Shown here: positions 1-12,400 of the stretch, piece by piece
Numbering within the stretch: the stretch's first letter is position 1
Layout of the letters: every line of letters starts with the position of its first letter
Translations under genes and position numbers: made by a program
Assembly: GCA_001247695.2 (NCBI GenBank)
Contig: LGRX02003633.1
Location: 1 to 28,180 of the forward strand
Length of the DNA stretch: 28,180 nt
Direction: 5' to 3'
Source: Cymbomonas tetramitiformis
Taxonomy: Eukaryota; Chlorophyta; Pyramimonadophyceae; Pyramimonadales; Pyramimonadaceae
The notes under the pieces: generated by a model
What the model was told of the DNA's origin: nothing
Database searches by the model: none
What the model saw: the letters and a program-made list of their open reading frames with translations, nothing else

Positions 1-3000
1 CAGCATTTCTCAGAGCTGGAGGGAGAGGAAGGGGCTGCCGGTGGCCAGCCTGAGGCACAAGCACTAGTACAGCCTGAAGCACAAGCACCAGTCCAACTAC
101 AAGCCCAAGCCCAGGAGCCATTAGTAATCTTTGAAGAAGACATGGAGTATACTGACTACGCTCGTGTCAACCTTGGTACACTGCCCAACTACACGGGCAC
201 CAAGGAAGAGGATCGGCCCAAGTTCCTGAGGGAATTCGCCGACATGTGCGAGAATTTCGTACGGCAGCACAACGCCAACGTCAGGAAGAGGCTCAGGTCC
301 GGGGCTGGCACCCTCACCGAAGCTCAGATGAAGACCCTGAGAGAGACTCCCCCTGACTTTGAATATCTGTGGGACATGATCCCTGCGTGTCTGGCTGGAG
401 AGAACTCACAAGCGCTCAGCTGGTGGCGCGAGAACTATGAAAGAGGGGGGGTAGTGACCTCCAACATGGACCGAGTCCTGAAGGACACTAGCGAGCATGG
501 CCCACTCGAGGGTACCATTCCATGCGCTAGGCCCCCTTTCAATGAGATGAACACTGGCACCACGTGGGTGATAGCGAGGCCGGTGACGAACCAAGACACC
601 CAAGGGGAGGTTTCAGACGAATATCTGACTGATGGAACCTCCCTGAAAGGCTTGACGGGGCGTGATGGCACCCGTGATACCCAGTACTTCTACGCGCTCA
701 GGGGCTTCATCGCTGCCCTTGACAAGAAGTTCATGATGAAAGGGACTCAAGAGAAAGTGGATCTGTTGACACAGAAGCCACAGGAGGTGGGGCAGGATGG
801 GCTGACCTACATGAAGATGTGCCAACGCAGGGAAATGCAGCTCAACACTGGGAAGGTGTTGAGCGATGAAGAGCTGCGTACCTTCATCGAGGACTGCGTA
901 GACAACCTGCGCATCAAGATCTTCCAGACGCGGGGGAAGGAGCAACTGAGGGCACAGTTCCCGCCACCCAATCGGGTGACCTGGAAGGACCTGGAGGCCA
1001 TCGTCGAGGTTCAAGACAAGCTCAAGGGCGATGCAGAGTCTTGGATCCTCACCTTCCTCCAGGAGATCACCAGACGATGTGGCTGCCAGTACTCCACCTG
1101 GGAGGCGCGACAGCATGGCCTTGACCTCAAGGCCATAAAGAACTCGATCAAGAAGATTGAGTCCTCTGAGGTGGCGCAGTCAGGCGAACCGGAGAACAGC
1201 AAGAAGGTAGATACACCACCTTCTAAGAAGATGAAGAAGGAGGTGAATGTGGCCGAAAGAGCCAAGAAGGCCTCCTACAACAAGACGCCACCGCCAGCAG
1301 AGGGCGTGCGTACGAACGACAAGCCCAAGTGCTTGCGCTGCTTTGGAGGGGGCTGGCATGAGTCCGATGCCGAGCAGTGCAGGAGTGGTTATAAACACGT
1401 CAAGATGCCTGCTGGATTCCACGAAAGCAGGCTTGGTTCCAGCAAGTGGTGGGACGCGGAGAACGCCGCTCTGCGCATGTATAACCTGAAGAACCGCTTC
1501 AAGAACTCTGACTGGGGCATCCTGGTGACGGACTGGCAGCAGCTGTCCAACGAAGAGAAGGACAAGTACAGAGCCAAACAGCTACCGGAGGACAAGCAGA
1601 AGAGCACCACTGGCAATCCCGAGGCGCTGAAAGCAGAGTACCAGGGCATGGTGGCTGCTAGGAAGACGGCCAGTCGTGCGGGCAGTGTGAAGTCGCAGGT
1701 GCTGTCCGAGGATGAGGGCTCCGACGGGGAACCAGTCGCAGCGCACGTCGCGGAGAGGGAGACGCACACCGTCGACACGTGCGCGCACCACCATGGCAGC
1801 GCAGGGGTAGGAGTGTCGTCTGGCCCTCCAACCGAGTTACTCACAGCCATGGCCGAGGAGATGGGCGAAGAGGAGCTCTCGAGCGCCCTCAACACCTTGG
1901 GTCTGGGGGCACTCCCCGAGACGCTGTGCAAGAGTGTGGAGTCTGAACTCACGGCGGCTCCAGCAGTAGCCCTGGGAAGTACCCAGCGCATGAGGGGCTT
2001 CCCAGTGAAGACACCCGAGGAGTACGAGGCAGACGCACAGGTGCCCATGGCGCCTGCGGCGGACGAGATGCAGAGGAAGGTGCAGCTCATGGCCTCTGTG
2101 ATCAAGAGCCTGGGAGCAGCTTTCCGCAAGCTAGCTGCTGGACTCGTAGCAGAAGGTCGCATAACAGCTCCAAGGGGTGTGGAGACCTTGGTGGAACTGG
2201 CCGAGAACAACCAGCTCCCCGTGCAGACAGCCTCAGCAGCAGACTGCCAGGACACCAGCGACGAGGATGATGACTGCCCGGGCATGGAGTCGGGCGACGA
2301 CAGTGACGAAGAAGAGATTCCTCTGGATGAGATGCCGGAGGACATGGTGGAGCAGCCCAGGAAGGAGAGGACGACGGTGCGTGTAACAGCTGCAGCGGCC
2401 ACCGTCCAGGAGAGCTACGGGGTGAGAGCCTTCAGCGAGAGGGGTGAGCTGCACGCAGGGACCATGGACGCTAAGGCGTACGAGCTATTGAAGAAGAAGA
2501 TGCTCAGTGGTCTTACAGAGGAACAGCTCACTGCCATGGCGCAGGTCCAGCCCGTATGCAAGCTCCTGAACGAGTCTCTGGCACAAGGGATGGCGCTGAT
2601 GGCCTCTGGAGGCTTGCTTATGTTGTACAAAGCGCTTCTCCTGGACACGGGGGCCAACTGCAACATTATCCCGATCAGGACAGCCAACAGGCTGGGCTTG
2701 ACCATCTTTGATGCAGAGACAGGGGCCAGGGTGGCGAGATGTGATGGCAGCCCTGCGGAATTCACGAAGTACTGCTACGTGGATGTGGTTCTCGCCGCGG
2801 GCACGCCGCACATGACTCTGCATCGGCTCCACGCCTTCGTCACCTACACCAATGACACGACGTGGGACTTCTTGGTGGGCACTGGACCCCTGAAGAACGC
2901 CCTCAAGTTGACCATCGACCTCTACAGAGGCATTGCTACTTCTGAGGCCGCGGTGTCACTGGGTATGAAGGAGAAGGTCACGTTGCCATTGATCGAGTTG

Positions 3001-6000
3001 ACGCCGCCCGTCGATGCAAGGAGCAAGCGGAATGAAGACCCGAGAGTGTGCCTGGCGACCGAGATCTTCGACGTTGAGGCCGCGACAGCGCGCACTCTTG
3101 CCCACGCTTTTGATGATTGCGAGCTACCACCACGTGAAGCAGTGTCCCTGGGCGCAAGGGGAGAAGACCGTCTGGCCCTCGCAGGGGAGAGGTGTGCGCC
3201 TGCACCCTGTGCATTCTCGCGAAACCACCCTGAGCTGATGGAGAGCCTGGCGTCATGGCTAGAGGAGATGAGGCTGAGAAGGTTCAACTCGGATGAGAGG
3301 GAGAGGCTCGAGGCGCGCTGCCAGTCCATGGTGGAGGCAGGCTTCTTGAAACCCAGCTCAATGATGCAAGTCGAGCTCACTGGGCGGGTCAGCTTACACG
3401 CCGAGAACGCAACGTACGAACCTCCTCCGCCTGGTACGTCCTTGACAGACCAGATGCTGGGCATGCTACAAGCATCATCACGCAGCCAGCGGGAAGCCAA
3501 TGTGGCGACCAGGGGTGAGTGGTCCAGTGCGGAAGAGCCAGATGCGAGGGAGTCCCGTACTCAAGCCAGCCTGACCACAACTCAGTCAGACCCTCGCTAT
3601 CCAGACCTCACGCTGAGGCAGGAGGCCGAGAGCGAAGCTGCCTTCAAGCTGGCCAGCGTACAGCCATGGGAGGGCATGGCAGTGAACCCGTGGGACCACC
3701 AAGATAAGGAGAGCAGCTGGACTCAGCAGCGCCTGTACATCGACCGCACGGGCTATGCTCGTCTGTGCACACTCTGCGAAGAGGGCGATGGAGGTGGTGT
3801 GGACGCAGGACTTGTGCAGGTCAAGTTCCCGCGATGTGGAGAATACAAGACCATCCTGGAGACGGAGCTACTGTGGCCCGACTTTACGTTGGTGGACCAG
3901 AAGGTTGACAAGGAGACGAAGAGACCCTCAGAAACCTGGACCACGAGGCCGAGCGGCAGGAAGGACAACGACCAGGTCCCACTCCCTGACTGTGGTGCCC
4001 ATCGGGAGGCAGGAAGGTACACGATGGCGAGTGTTCAGGAGGTCCTCAACACCCATCAGACGTACCCAGGAGTCGTGACGGGCAAGCTCATGTGGGACAA
4101 GGTGGCGCGCCAGTTCTGCGTACTCAGCGAGCACACTCGCGCCCAATGGGATCTCATGGAGCGCATGGTACGCCACACCATGGAAGGCGTCACCATCATG
4201 AACCCCATGGGCAAGATGACTGGCGAGTTCCAGCTGCCCTTTTACTATGAGAAGGACCAGCGCTGGCAGTACCAGCATCTAAAGTATGTACAGCGAGTGG
4301 ACATCGCTGACCTTCGAGCTCGTCTGAAGGTGAGGTACGACATGGAGGTGACTGGTGTGGAGGGCGTGAATGTGAAAGTGATCCCGCAGCTCACGCTGTC
4401 AGACGCAGCGGACAAGGTGGGGAAGTTCTACCCGGTGACAGATGGGGAAGGAGGCAGTGGCGAGGTGTTTAGCACGAACGCTGCCGCCGTGGAGTACCTG
4501 CATCTGGGGGACAACCCGAGAGTGATGCTCGGAGCATGCAAGACAGAGGAGCAAGCACAGGACGCGCTGGACACTTATGGGGCCAGAAGAAACCCTCCAG
4601 TGCGCACATCCAAGACTCTCAGGACGTCGAGGACGGTCAGGGGGGATGAGGCAGGGCCATCTGGCTCCGCACCGCCACCATCTTCAGCACCGCTTCGTTT
4701 ACGGCATCAAACCTGGCCCAACGGCGTCTTCGACCCTGCCATGTTGGATTACCACGCTGCAGTGTTCCAGGGCACCTACGAGCCGGAGTCGCCCACTCGC
4801 AGCGAGAACACAGCTGGAGAAGCCAACTGGCTGGACCTGGGAGAGATCTCGGAGTTCATAGCGCTGCACGGACAGACGGTCTTCCTCATCCAGTACCGTT
4901 GCTTCATGGGCAAGATCGAGTTCCAGCTCGGGAAGCCCTTCGCGCAGCGAGGAAAGGGGGTGCACACGCAGCAACTCAGCAACCAGACCCTGCACCGGTC
5001 CGCTTCCTCCGCAGGAGTGGGACGAAGGGAAGAGTTTCTGCCTCTGGGTGGGCAGTCGAAAGGCTGCACGGGAGGACTCCTCGGCACCTTGCAGAAACAT
5101 ATGACATATCTGGTTGATCGCACTCAGCTCTTGGGGATCGCCAGAGACCATTTGAGCGATGGCCCACGGCAGGGCACCCTACGGGTTTTCAAGACCCGTG
5201 CCAACGCCCGGTCCAAGGCCGTGTATTACCTCTTTGAGGACAATCGCTACTACAGTGAGCAGGGGCCCAGCAGCATGGCGTTCACCTTGGAGTACCTCTC
5301 CTCAGGCACGCGCAAGTTTGACTGCTGCAGCTGGGAGCCCTGGAACAAGGTGGCGGTGATGCACCGAGAACCATTGTCTGCGTTCACGTCCTCGGTGGGC
5401 CCGGCGTTGCTGGCTGAGGCACGTCGGGCAGAGGTGCAGGAGCGTCTTCGAAACGACTTCATGAGGAACCTGGACCCAATCGAGGGAGGAGATGCAGGAA
5501 GTGAGGAGGGAGACGGCAGCATCTCAGGATACTCTTCCGACCTCGCGGCTGTTGAGGGTGTGAGCACTCACACGGGTCGCACCAGAACACCGTCGCCGCT
5601 GACAGAGGATGAAGACAGCGTGGAGGTCATCAGTGACAGACTGGTTGGGCTGTCTGCCAGATTGGCGCACGGGGAAGCCGAGCTCGCGGCAAACCACCTC
5701 ACCATGGCGGCTCTCTCGGAATCGATACAGGAGCGTCAGGCGATCATCAGAGAATATGAAGAGCGACCTCGTACTGCCCGCGCAACTGCGAGGATTGGAG
5801 CGGGAATGAGCACGCTTGGGCCAGACTGCCCGGGGCTCGATGGTCGTGGTGGCACGCAAGCCACGACCACGCCGACACCCTACTCTGGCCGAGTTCTCGG
5901 CGGGATATCAACCATGGGCTTGGAGTGCAACATGGCACAGAGACCTGAGCACCATTCAATCAACGACATTCTGGGATCCCCGGCACATTCCATCTGCACG

Positions 6001-6417
6001 CAGCAGACTGAAGCCGTGCCTCCAGCTGCACAAGAGCAGGACTTCTCCGTTTCATACGTGCCATCGACCCCGAGCTCTACAGCACCCAGCAGCCCGGAGC
6101 GTTCCAGTGGCTTCGTTGCGCAGGTCGGCACTCGACCTTCAGGCCATCCTACAGCGCGCCCGCAGAGTCCAACTGAGAGTACCGCACAGCAGCGTTCACC
6201 ACGGGTTGGTCAGCGCAGGAGGAGATCTCCGAGCCCCAGGGAAGGCGCTCATCGTCAGGACACGGCTCGCGGTCGGCATGCCGGCATGGGCGCGTCGCGT
6301 GCTCCTCAGAGACGCCAAAGTTATGATGAGATCTGGGAGGAAAGGAGAAGGGAGAGCGCCCTGGGGCCTTTTCAAGGGGGCACCGGGCAGGCTGCAGCCC
6401 GGCACGCCCGTCACTGA
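1..6417 (+). CDS. gag-pro: ORF1: Gag plus aspartic protease polyprotein, 5' partial
   Basis: The frame is open from base 1; the first internal ATG is at 142, but upstream codons continue as a Gln/Ala/Pro-rich stretch, so the true start is probably outside the window. Bases about 200-1080 encode a helical, capsid-like region rich in W, L and charged residues. A knuckle C-x2-C-x5-H-x6-C lies at 1330-1380. An acidic stretch follows at about 2250-2360, and a retropepsin with DTGA lies at 2644-2655. The roughly 1,100 residues after the protease match nothing I recognise. The C-terminal part has a possible coiled coil near 5640-5760 and an Arg/Ser-rich tail at about 6190-6350. It stops with TGA at 6415-6417, inside the overlap with ORF2. 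It should form the particle and process both polyproteins. Confidence 0.85.
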   Translation, partial: QHFSELEGEEGAAGGQPEAQALVQPEAQAPVQLQAQAQEPLVIFEEDMEYTDYARVNLGTLPNYTGTKEEDRPKFLREFADMCENFVRQHNANVRKRLRSGAGTLTEAQMKTLRETPPDFEYLWDMIPACLAGENSQALSWWRENYERGGVVTSNMDRVLKDTSEHGPLEGTIPCARPPFNEMNTGTTWVIARPVTNQDTQGEVSDEYLTDGTSLKGLTGRDGTRDTQYFYALRGFIAALDKKFMMKGTQEKVDLLTQKPQEVGQDGLTYMKMCQRREMQLNTGKVLSDEELRTFIEDCVDNLRIKIFQTRGKEQLRAQFPPPNRVTWKDLEAIVEVQDKLKGDAESWILTFLQEITRRCGCQYSTWEARQHGLDLKAIKNSIKKIESSEVAQSGEPENSKKVDTPPSKKMKKEVNVAERAKKASYNKTPPPAEGVRTNDKPKCLRCFGGGWHESDAEQCRSGYKHVKMPAGFHESRLGSSKWWDAENAALRMYNLKNRFKNSDWGILVTDWQQLSNEEKDKYRAKQLPEDKQKSTTGNPEALKAEYQGMVAARKTASRAGSVKSQVLSEDEGSDGEPVAAHVAERETHTVDTCAHHHGSAGVGVSSGPPTELLTAMAEEMGEEELSSALNTLGLGALPETLCKSVESELTAAPAVALGSTQRMRGFPVKTPEEYEADAQVPMAPAADEMQRKVQLMASVIKSLGAAFRKLAAGLVAEGRITAPRGVETLVELAENNQLPVQTASAADCQDTSDEDDDCPGMESGDDSDEEEIPLDEMPEDMVEQPRKERTTVRVTAAAATVQESYGVRAFSERGELHAGTMDAKAYELLKKKMLSGLTEEQLTAMAQVQPVCKLLNESLAQGMALMASGGLLMLYKALLLDTGANCNIIPIRTANRLGLTIFDAETGARVARCDGSPAEFTKYCYVDVVLAAGTPHMTLHRLHAFVTYTNDTTWDFLVGTGPLKNALKLTIDLYRGIATSEAAVSLGMKEKVTLPLIELTPPVDARSKRNEDPRVCLATEIFDVEAATARTLAHAFDDCELPPREAVSLGARGEDRLALAGERCAPAPCAFSRNHPELMESLASWLEEMRLRRFNSDERERLEARCQSMVEAGFLKPSSMMQVELTGRVSLHAENATYEPPPPGTSLTDQMLGMLQASSRSQREANVATRGEWSSAEEPDARESRTQASLTTTQSDPRYPDLTLRQEAESEAAFKLASVQPWEGMAVNPWDHQDKESSWTQQRLYIDRTGYARLCTLCEEGDGGGVDAGLVQVKFPRCGEYKTILETELLWPDFTLVDQKVDKETKRPSETWTTRPSGRKDNDQVPLPDCGAHREAGRYTMASVQEVLNTHQTYPGVVTGKLMWDKVARQFCVLSEHTRAQWDLMERMVRHTMEGVTIMNPMGKMTGEFQLPFYYEKDQRWQYQHLKYVQRVDIADLRARLKVRYDMEVTGVEGVNVKVIPQLTLSDAADKVGKFYPVTDGEGGSGEVFSTNAAAVEYLHLGDNPRVMLGACKTEEQAQDALDTYGARRNPPVRTSKTLRTSRTVRGDEAGPSGSAPPPSSAPLRLRHQTWPNGVFDPAMLDYHAAVFQGTYEPESPTRSENTAGEANWLDLGEISEFIALHGQTVFLIQYRCFMGKIEFQLGKPFAQRGKGVHTQQLSNQTLHRSASSAGVGRREEFLPLGGQSKGCTGGLLGTLQKHMTYLVDRTQLLGIARDHLSDGPRQGTLRVFKTRANARSKAVYYLFEDNRYYSEQGPSSMAFTLEYLSSGTRKFDCCSWEPWNKVAVMHREPLSAFTSSVGPALLAEARRAEVQERLRNDFMRNLDPIEGGDAGSEEGDGSISGYSSDLAAVEGVSTHTGRTRTPSPLTEDEDSVEVISDRLVGLSARLAHGEAELAANHLTMAALSESIQERQAIIREYEERPRTARATARIGAGMSTLGPDCPGLDGRGGTQATTTPTPYSGRVLGGISTMGLECNMAQRPEHHSINDILGSPAHSICTQQTEAVPPAAQEQDFSVSYVPSTPSSTAPSSPERSSGFVAQVGTRPSGHPTARPQSPTESTAQQRSPRVGQRRRRSPSPREGAHRQDTARGRHAGMGASRAPQRRQSYDEIWEERRRESALGPFQGGTGQAAARHARH
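1330..1380 (+). other. Gag zinc knuckle (CCHC-like)
   Basis: Cysteines at 1330 and 1339, histidine at 1357 and cysteine at 1378 give C-x2-C-x5-H-x6-C, one residue longer in the middle than the retroviral C-x2-C-x4-H-x4-C form. It follows a Lys-rich stretch. The position, after the capsid-like part and before the protease, suits RNA packaging. Confidence 0.6.
2629..2920 (+). other. Retropepsin-like aspartic protease domain in ORF1
   Basis: The active-site motif [12 protein letters not shown] lies at about 2635-2670, with catalytic Asp at 2644. Roughly 80 residues later comes [11 protein letters not shown], matching the hydrophobic-hydrophobic-G strand that ends retropepsin domains. The placement of the protease downstream of the knuckle fits LTR elements. 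It is expected to act as a dimer. Confidence 0.8.
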
Positions 6418-9400
6418 GAAGCAGCCCCGGCGAAAAGCCGGGCACGCAGCCCGCCAATGAGAGGCGGGCGAAGCGCACTCAGGTGTGCTTCCTGCTCGTG
6501 GGGGTGTTCGTGCGCTTGCGTTGGCCGCAGCTGCCTCATGTTGCAGTGATGGCAGTATGGATGGCTATGGAGGTATTCAGGTTTCTTGGTGAGGTCGTCG
6601 CCTGCTGGGCATTCCACGCTGAGGCGCCCCGCAGAGCCATGGCACGCGCGTTGTGGGCCGTGCGCGCAACGCCACTCGAGCCATGGGCACATCAACAGGC
6701 GCCTCTCCGAGTGCTGTTGGCACTGGCCAGGCACCTACTGCTGTTGACCAAGGGCGCTCTTGAGGTAGCTGGGCTCCATCACGCTCGGCGTGGGCTGTGG
6801 TACGTGCCGTTGATACGGTTCTGCCTCGTCATGCTCGCCATGCACTTCACACACATGGTCGGCACTCTGGGGTGCGTCTTGACGGTTGGCGCCCACATTG
6901 TCCACCATGGGTTGCCATGCTCCGGCTCAGTTCAAGATGGTGGCACATTCGCCGCGCTGGAGACTCAGGTGGGTCGCGCGCTGGCGGTCGCCCAGCGGAT
7001 CTTGGCCGCCGGGCCGGCTACGCTGGCCGCTGTTCCGCGGCGCATGCAGAAGCCGCGCTTTGCCGCTCGACTGCAGCGCCTGCAGTTCACTGCCGCTTGC
7101 TACCGAGTGGCGCACTGTGTCTATGTGATATCAGTCTTGGCGCTGGTGGTCTACGTGTCTGCAGGAGGAGGCCTGGGCCGTATGCAAGGGGGGTGGAAGA
7201 TGTTGACTTGCATACTGACCCTTCACCCTCCAGTTAAACCAGTGGGTACCGGCAGAATTTTACAACTTTTGCTGCTGCTAGCGGTGGCTGCTTGGGTGGC
7301 CGTCGTGGCCCCTGGGGAGCCTCAGGGCGTGCTGACGATGGACACGTGCTCGAGCTCGCCGATCAGATCTACCAGGACCGCCTGGGAAGACCAGAGGTCT
7401 TCGCGCCAATGGGACACCGGATGGGAGGCTATGGTGGCAGAGCAGGATGAGGTGCTCCCACACACAGTGCTGGACACGTTACAGCCAGGGGGCACGACCA
7501 GGGTCACCAAGGACGAGGCCGCGTGGCTGGACACCGAGCTCAATGCCACCTTTGGAGGACATCCCGAGTTCACCGAGGAGAATTGGGAGGAGATGCGCAA
7601 CGTGGTAAGGAGGTGCAGCTACTGCTTCGCCAACAAGCCGCATGACATCAAAGGCTACCATGGGGGCGCGGCACATGCGACCTTCGCCATCCCTTTCAAG
7701 GACGAGACTAAGGTAGCTTACCAACGACCGAGGAAATACAGCCCGGGAGAGCAGGAGATCATCGACCTGCACTGCAAGGAACTGCTGGAATATGGCTTCA
7801 TCGAGCCGGCTTCGCAGCACTGCAGACACGCCAGCAACGTGGTGGTCGCGGGGAAGAAGGATCACGACACTGGACAGTGGACCTCGACGAGATTCTGCGT
7901 CGACCTCCGATCTACGAATCGGTTGTCGCTCAAGGATAATACGTTACCACACCGTCCAGAAGAGCTCTACCAGCGCGTGGCCAAGGCCAAGTTCAAGACT
8001 ACCCTGGACGCGACCAAGGCGTTCCACCAGATTCCCATGACCACTGAGGAGGACAGGGACAAGACAGCGTTCTGGTGGGGCAACCAGCTTTATCGCTACA
8101 CATTCATGCCGTTTGGAGCAGCTGGAGCGACCGCAGCCTTCATCAGGATCATGGACTACGAGTTACGTCACCTGCAACACTGCACGGTGGCGTACGTCGA
8201 TGACGTGTGCATATACTCAGACACCGCTGAGCAGCACATCAAGGATGTGGAAGCCGTGCTTCGCACTTTGGGGGATGCAGGGATACGCCTGCATTCGGGC
8301 AAGTCAACCTTCGGGTCAGCCACGGTGGACTTCTTGGGCTACCGCATCGGCTATAACACCATTGGCGCGCAGGACATCAAGTGCAAGGCCATCCAAGAGC
8401 TGCCCAAGCCCGAGGACAAAACTGGAGTACGCTCCATCCTTGGACTCATGAACTACTACAAAGGTCTGGTGGGGGAACCCATGGGGCCCAACTACTCAGA
8501 GATGGCACGACCATTGAACGACCTGCTCAGAAAGGAAGTGTTGGATGTCAAGGGAGCTTGGGGGAAGGATCAGGACCAGGCATTACAAGCATTGAAGGAT
8601 GCCCTATGTTCGGGGAGATGTTTGAAGCCCATTGATTACAGCAAGCCCATCTTCCTCTACACAGACTGGAGCAACCATGGCATTGGCGCAGTGCTGGGGC
8701 AGAAGGACGAGAATGGCGTAGAACACATCTGTGTGGTCATCAGCCGTTCGCTGTCGAAAACCGAGAGACAGTACGCGAGCTTCCAGGGTGAGATGCTGGC
8801 AGTGGTGTGGGCCATCCGCACATTACGACAGTACCTGCACGGGGTCCACTTCACGCTGATCACCGACCATTCGCCGCTCACAACACTCATGGAGAAGGGT
8901 GACCTACAAGGTCAACACCTACGCTGGGCCATCAGCCTCCAGGAGTTTGAGTTCACGGTCCAGTACCGACCAGGTCCGAAGAATGAGAACGCGGATGTGC
9001 CATCCAGGTATCCACTGCCCAGCACCGCAGACGAGACTGGTGCCCGTTTGGACCGTGAAGGGGACCGAGCCAGGGAAGCGGGGCGTGCCGAGAGGCCAAC
9101 GCGCTGCTTCACAGACGCCATTTGCTGGGAAGTGACCAGGGAGCCACCACTTGGCCCCGAAGCAAGCCCAGAAGCTCAGGTGGCCAACTACTGCGAGAAC
9201 ATGGTCAGGGAGCAGCTGGGGACCAGTGCAGTCCATCGACTGTTTGATGTACACTACCAAGAAGAGCTGGAGTGTAACAAGGGGGTCATGTTTGCCACTG
9301 ACCACCCGGAAGTGGCCAGGTGCTCGGGCAGGTTGACTCGGGTCGCCTGGGATGCCCTCAGCCAGGTACGGCCGATCAGGGGTATGCATTCCGGAGGCTC

Positions 9401-12400
9401 ACCAGCGATATACGGCGACGAGACCATGGAGGGTGGTAAGCTCAAAGTGCCGAAGAAGATCGACACGAGAGTGATTGACAAGAGCTTCTTCCAGGAAGCC
9501 AGAGAAGAGGGCGTGGTCTGCTATGAGCCGTGTGGGGGCCTGTGTGCTGGACTAGAGATGCTCTTGCGCTGCGGAGTTAAGGTTAACAAGTACCTCTACC
9601 AGGACATCTCGAAGTCCAGCCAGACGGTAGCCAGGGCCAGGTGCATGGCGCTCAGCCGCCGTCATCCTGACTTGTTCCGTGCCGAGGCAGCCCACTTGGA
9701 GCAACTGCCCAGCAACATCGAAGACACCAGCCTCATTGACCTTGTACATGCAGGGGCATTGAGTGGAGAGCAGTTGGTCATGGTGTGTGGATATCCATGC
9801 CAGGACCTGTCACCAGCTGGCAAGCTGGCTGGTCTGGAGGGCAGGCACAGCAGACTGTTCTACCAGGCAGTGCGAGTTCTCTCCACGCTGCAACAGCTGC
9901 AGCCTCAGAGACCGCCAGCATATGTGCTGGAAAACGTTTCTCCGCTGTCACACAGGGAGAACTCGAAGATCAGGAAGGAGGTGTTCCCCATCATCAACAG
10001 CGTGGTGGGCCAGCCGGTGTCCTTTGACGCGGCGCGCGCGGGATCATACGCGCATCGCCTACGAGCATATTGGAGCAATCTGTTTCAAAACCAGCAGTTC
10101 AATCTGGTGATGGAGCGGGTGGACAGACCACCAGACAGATACGTGCGCGATATTCTGCAGCGAGGCTGGAAGCCGCGCAGGGTCGTCACAGGAGACAGGA
10201 AGCCTCACTACACCGCCAACGTTGTAGGGGAGCCCATGAGAGCATTGCCAACCATCTTGGCGACGCAAAACTCTCGTGCTTTTCGCGCGCCTCGCGCAGG
10301 CACAGTGGTGAGGGAGGGAGATGATGATGAAGTGGGGGAGACCAGAGAGGTTAACCTGGACGAGAAGGCAGTGGCCATGGGGTACAGCGCAGGTGAGCTG
10401 CGCGCGGCACATGGCATGAAAGACGAAGAATTGGCAGGAGTGCTTGGCCTTGCTATGGACCGAAGAGCAATGGAGCTATTGTATGCGATTGCCGAGGTCA
10501 GCACGACCAAACTGCCGAGGAGTGAGGAGAGTGAGGAGGAGGAACATGGCACGCTAGTTGCCATCCCCATCGCGAAAGCCACCAAGGTGGCTGCCACCTC
10601 CGAGGGCACGGCTGAGCCAGTGCGAGCCCAACTAGCAGAGTGGATCACCAGTTCCAGCGGCTACGCCCAGCAAGTCGCGCGACGCCTCAGCCATCAGGAC
10701 TGGGAAGAACGACTGCAACGCATGTGCAGCCAAGGACAGAAAGGTACACAGGGGCTAGGCACCGCCGACGCTGTTCCACGCCGCAGGCAGTGGAAGATGG
10801 CCTCCATGAAGCTCGCGGGCTACGAGGCACGTCACCGGCAGGCCTTTTCAAGACCTGGAGACAAGCCAGCAGAGACAAGTTCAGCCCCAGAATGGGCACC
10901 AGTGACAAAGGAGAAAGAGATGAGGCTGCCTAAGCTGCCCGACACGACGAGGATGGTTGCCATGCTAGCCAGCGTAACCAACCAGGAGTCATTCCGAGAA
11001 AGACACCCTGACATACACGAGGACGAGCTATGCCTCGCGTGGATCAAGACAGGAGGAAGAGTGGAAGTGCCCAAGGAGGAATATCACAGGGTAAGGAAGA
11101 GGGCAGCGCGTCACCGTTGGGACGAGCTCATGGGCGAGTTATACATGGTCACTGTCAGTGGTAAGGAGCTGCTGGTGCCCAAGCCCTGTGACAGGATTCA
11201 GTTGGTGCGTGAGTACCATGAGAGGACTGGCCATTGGGGCATCAGGCGGACATTGAACCTGTTGTGGCAACGCCATTACTGGACAGGCATCAAACAGGAT
11301 GTGCAAGCAGTGGTCACTCAGTGCCAGACTTGCCAGAGGGTGAAGACGCACTATGCACGGGAGGAGGCGAATCTCACGCCGCTGGAGATCAAGTCCTTCA
11401 TGTATCGCTGGTCCCTGGATTTAGCGTGGCCCACGAAACGCATCACGAAGGCTGGGAACCAACGCGTCTTGGTCATGATTGAGCACTACACGCGATTCGT
11501 TGTGTGCGTTCCAATCCCCGACAAGGAGGCCGCCACCATCGCCAACGCATTTCGCTATCATGTCCTATCCGTGTTTGGGGCGCCCGCAGAATGTTTGGTG
11601 GATGGGGGCACAGAGTTTGAAGGTGAGTTCTCTGCTCTATGCGAGCAGTGTCTCATTGACCGGAGAGTGACTTCACCGAGTTCCCCAGAGAGCAATGGCT
11701 TAACTGAACGGGTGGTACGCACCCTCAAGTTTTGCTTCAAGAAGATGGCCCTCGACAAGGGCCTGGACTTCGAGTGGGATGAGATGCTTTGGTCACTCGT
11801 ACTCAGCTACAACGCAGCTAGGCAGCAGTCCACTGGAGTGGCGCCATTCACCTTGCTGTTCGCTCAGGAAGCCACGGTGCCACCGGATCTTCGTGCTCGA
11901 CCCGAGTTGGACTTTGGGAAGCAGGAGGAGAAGACACTGGCTGATGATCTGTTGCAGCGAGCAGCCATCGTGAAGAGGCTCATGGTACATGCAGGGTGCA
12001 ACCTGGAGATCGCTCAGCACCGCGACACTTTACGGTACGAGCACAGGAGGAGTGGCAGTTATGAGCCGAAGCCGCACCAGTTCAAGGCAGGCGATTTCGT
12101 ATATATACGACAACAACCGCGCTCTGGCATGGAGGTGGCCACCAAGTCAGCCATCCTGAAGATAGTCAAGGTGCAAAGAGATGGAGTGGTAGTGTTGGAG
12201 GACAGCACGAAGCTGCGGGAGAAGAGCACAGTGCAAAGTATTGCGCCATGTCACTTACAAGTGAAAGACCAGTACGACTGCAGTGCAGCCATTCCCAGCA
12301 AGCATCTCGCGTGTGAGGTGTGTATGCGAACAGATGGGGAGGCAGCCATGTTGCTGTGTGACACCTGTAACCGTGGTTATCACACGTGGTGTCTGAATCC

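Noticed and set aside
1389..2402. Antisense ORF of 337 codons across ORF1
   Set aside because: It lies wholly opposite the Gag-protease coding region, is Ser/Ala-rich without recognisable motifs, and is explained by GC-rich codon use on the plus strand.
5816..6460. Overlapping plus-strand ORF of 214 codons at the end of ORF1
   Set aside because: Its composition is that of a shifted frame of the Ser/Pro/Arg-rich Gag tail. It ends in the hairpin region and shows no domain; the -1 frame leading to Pol is the meaningful overlap.
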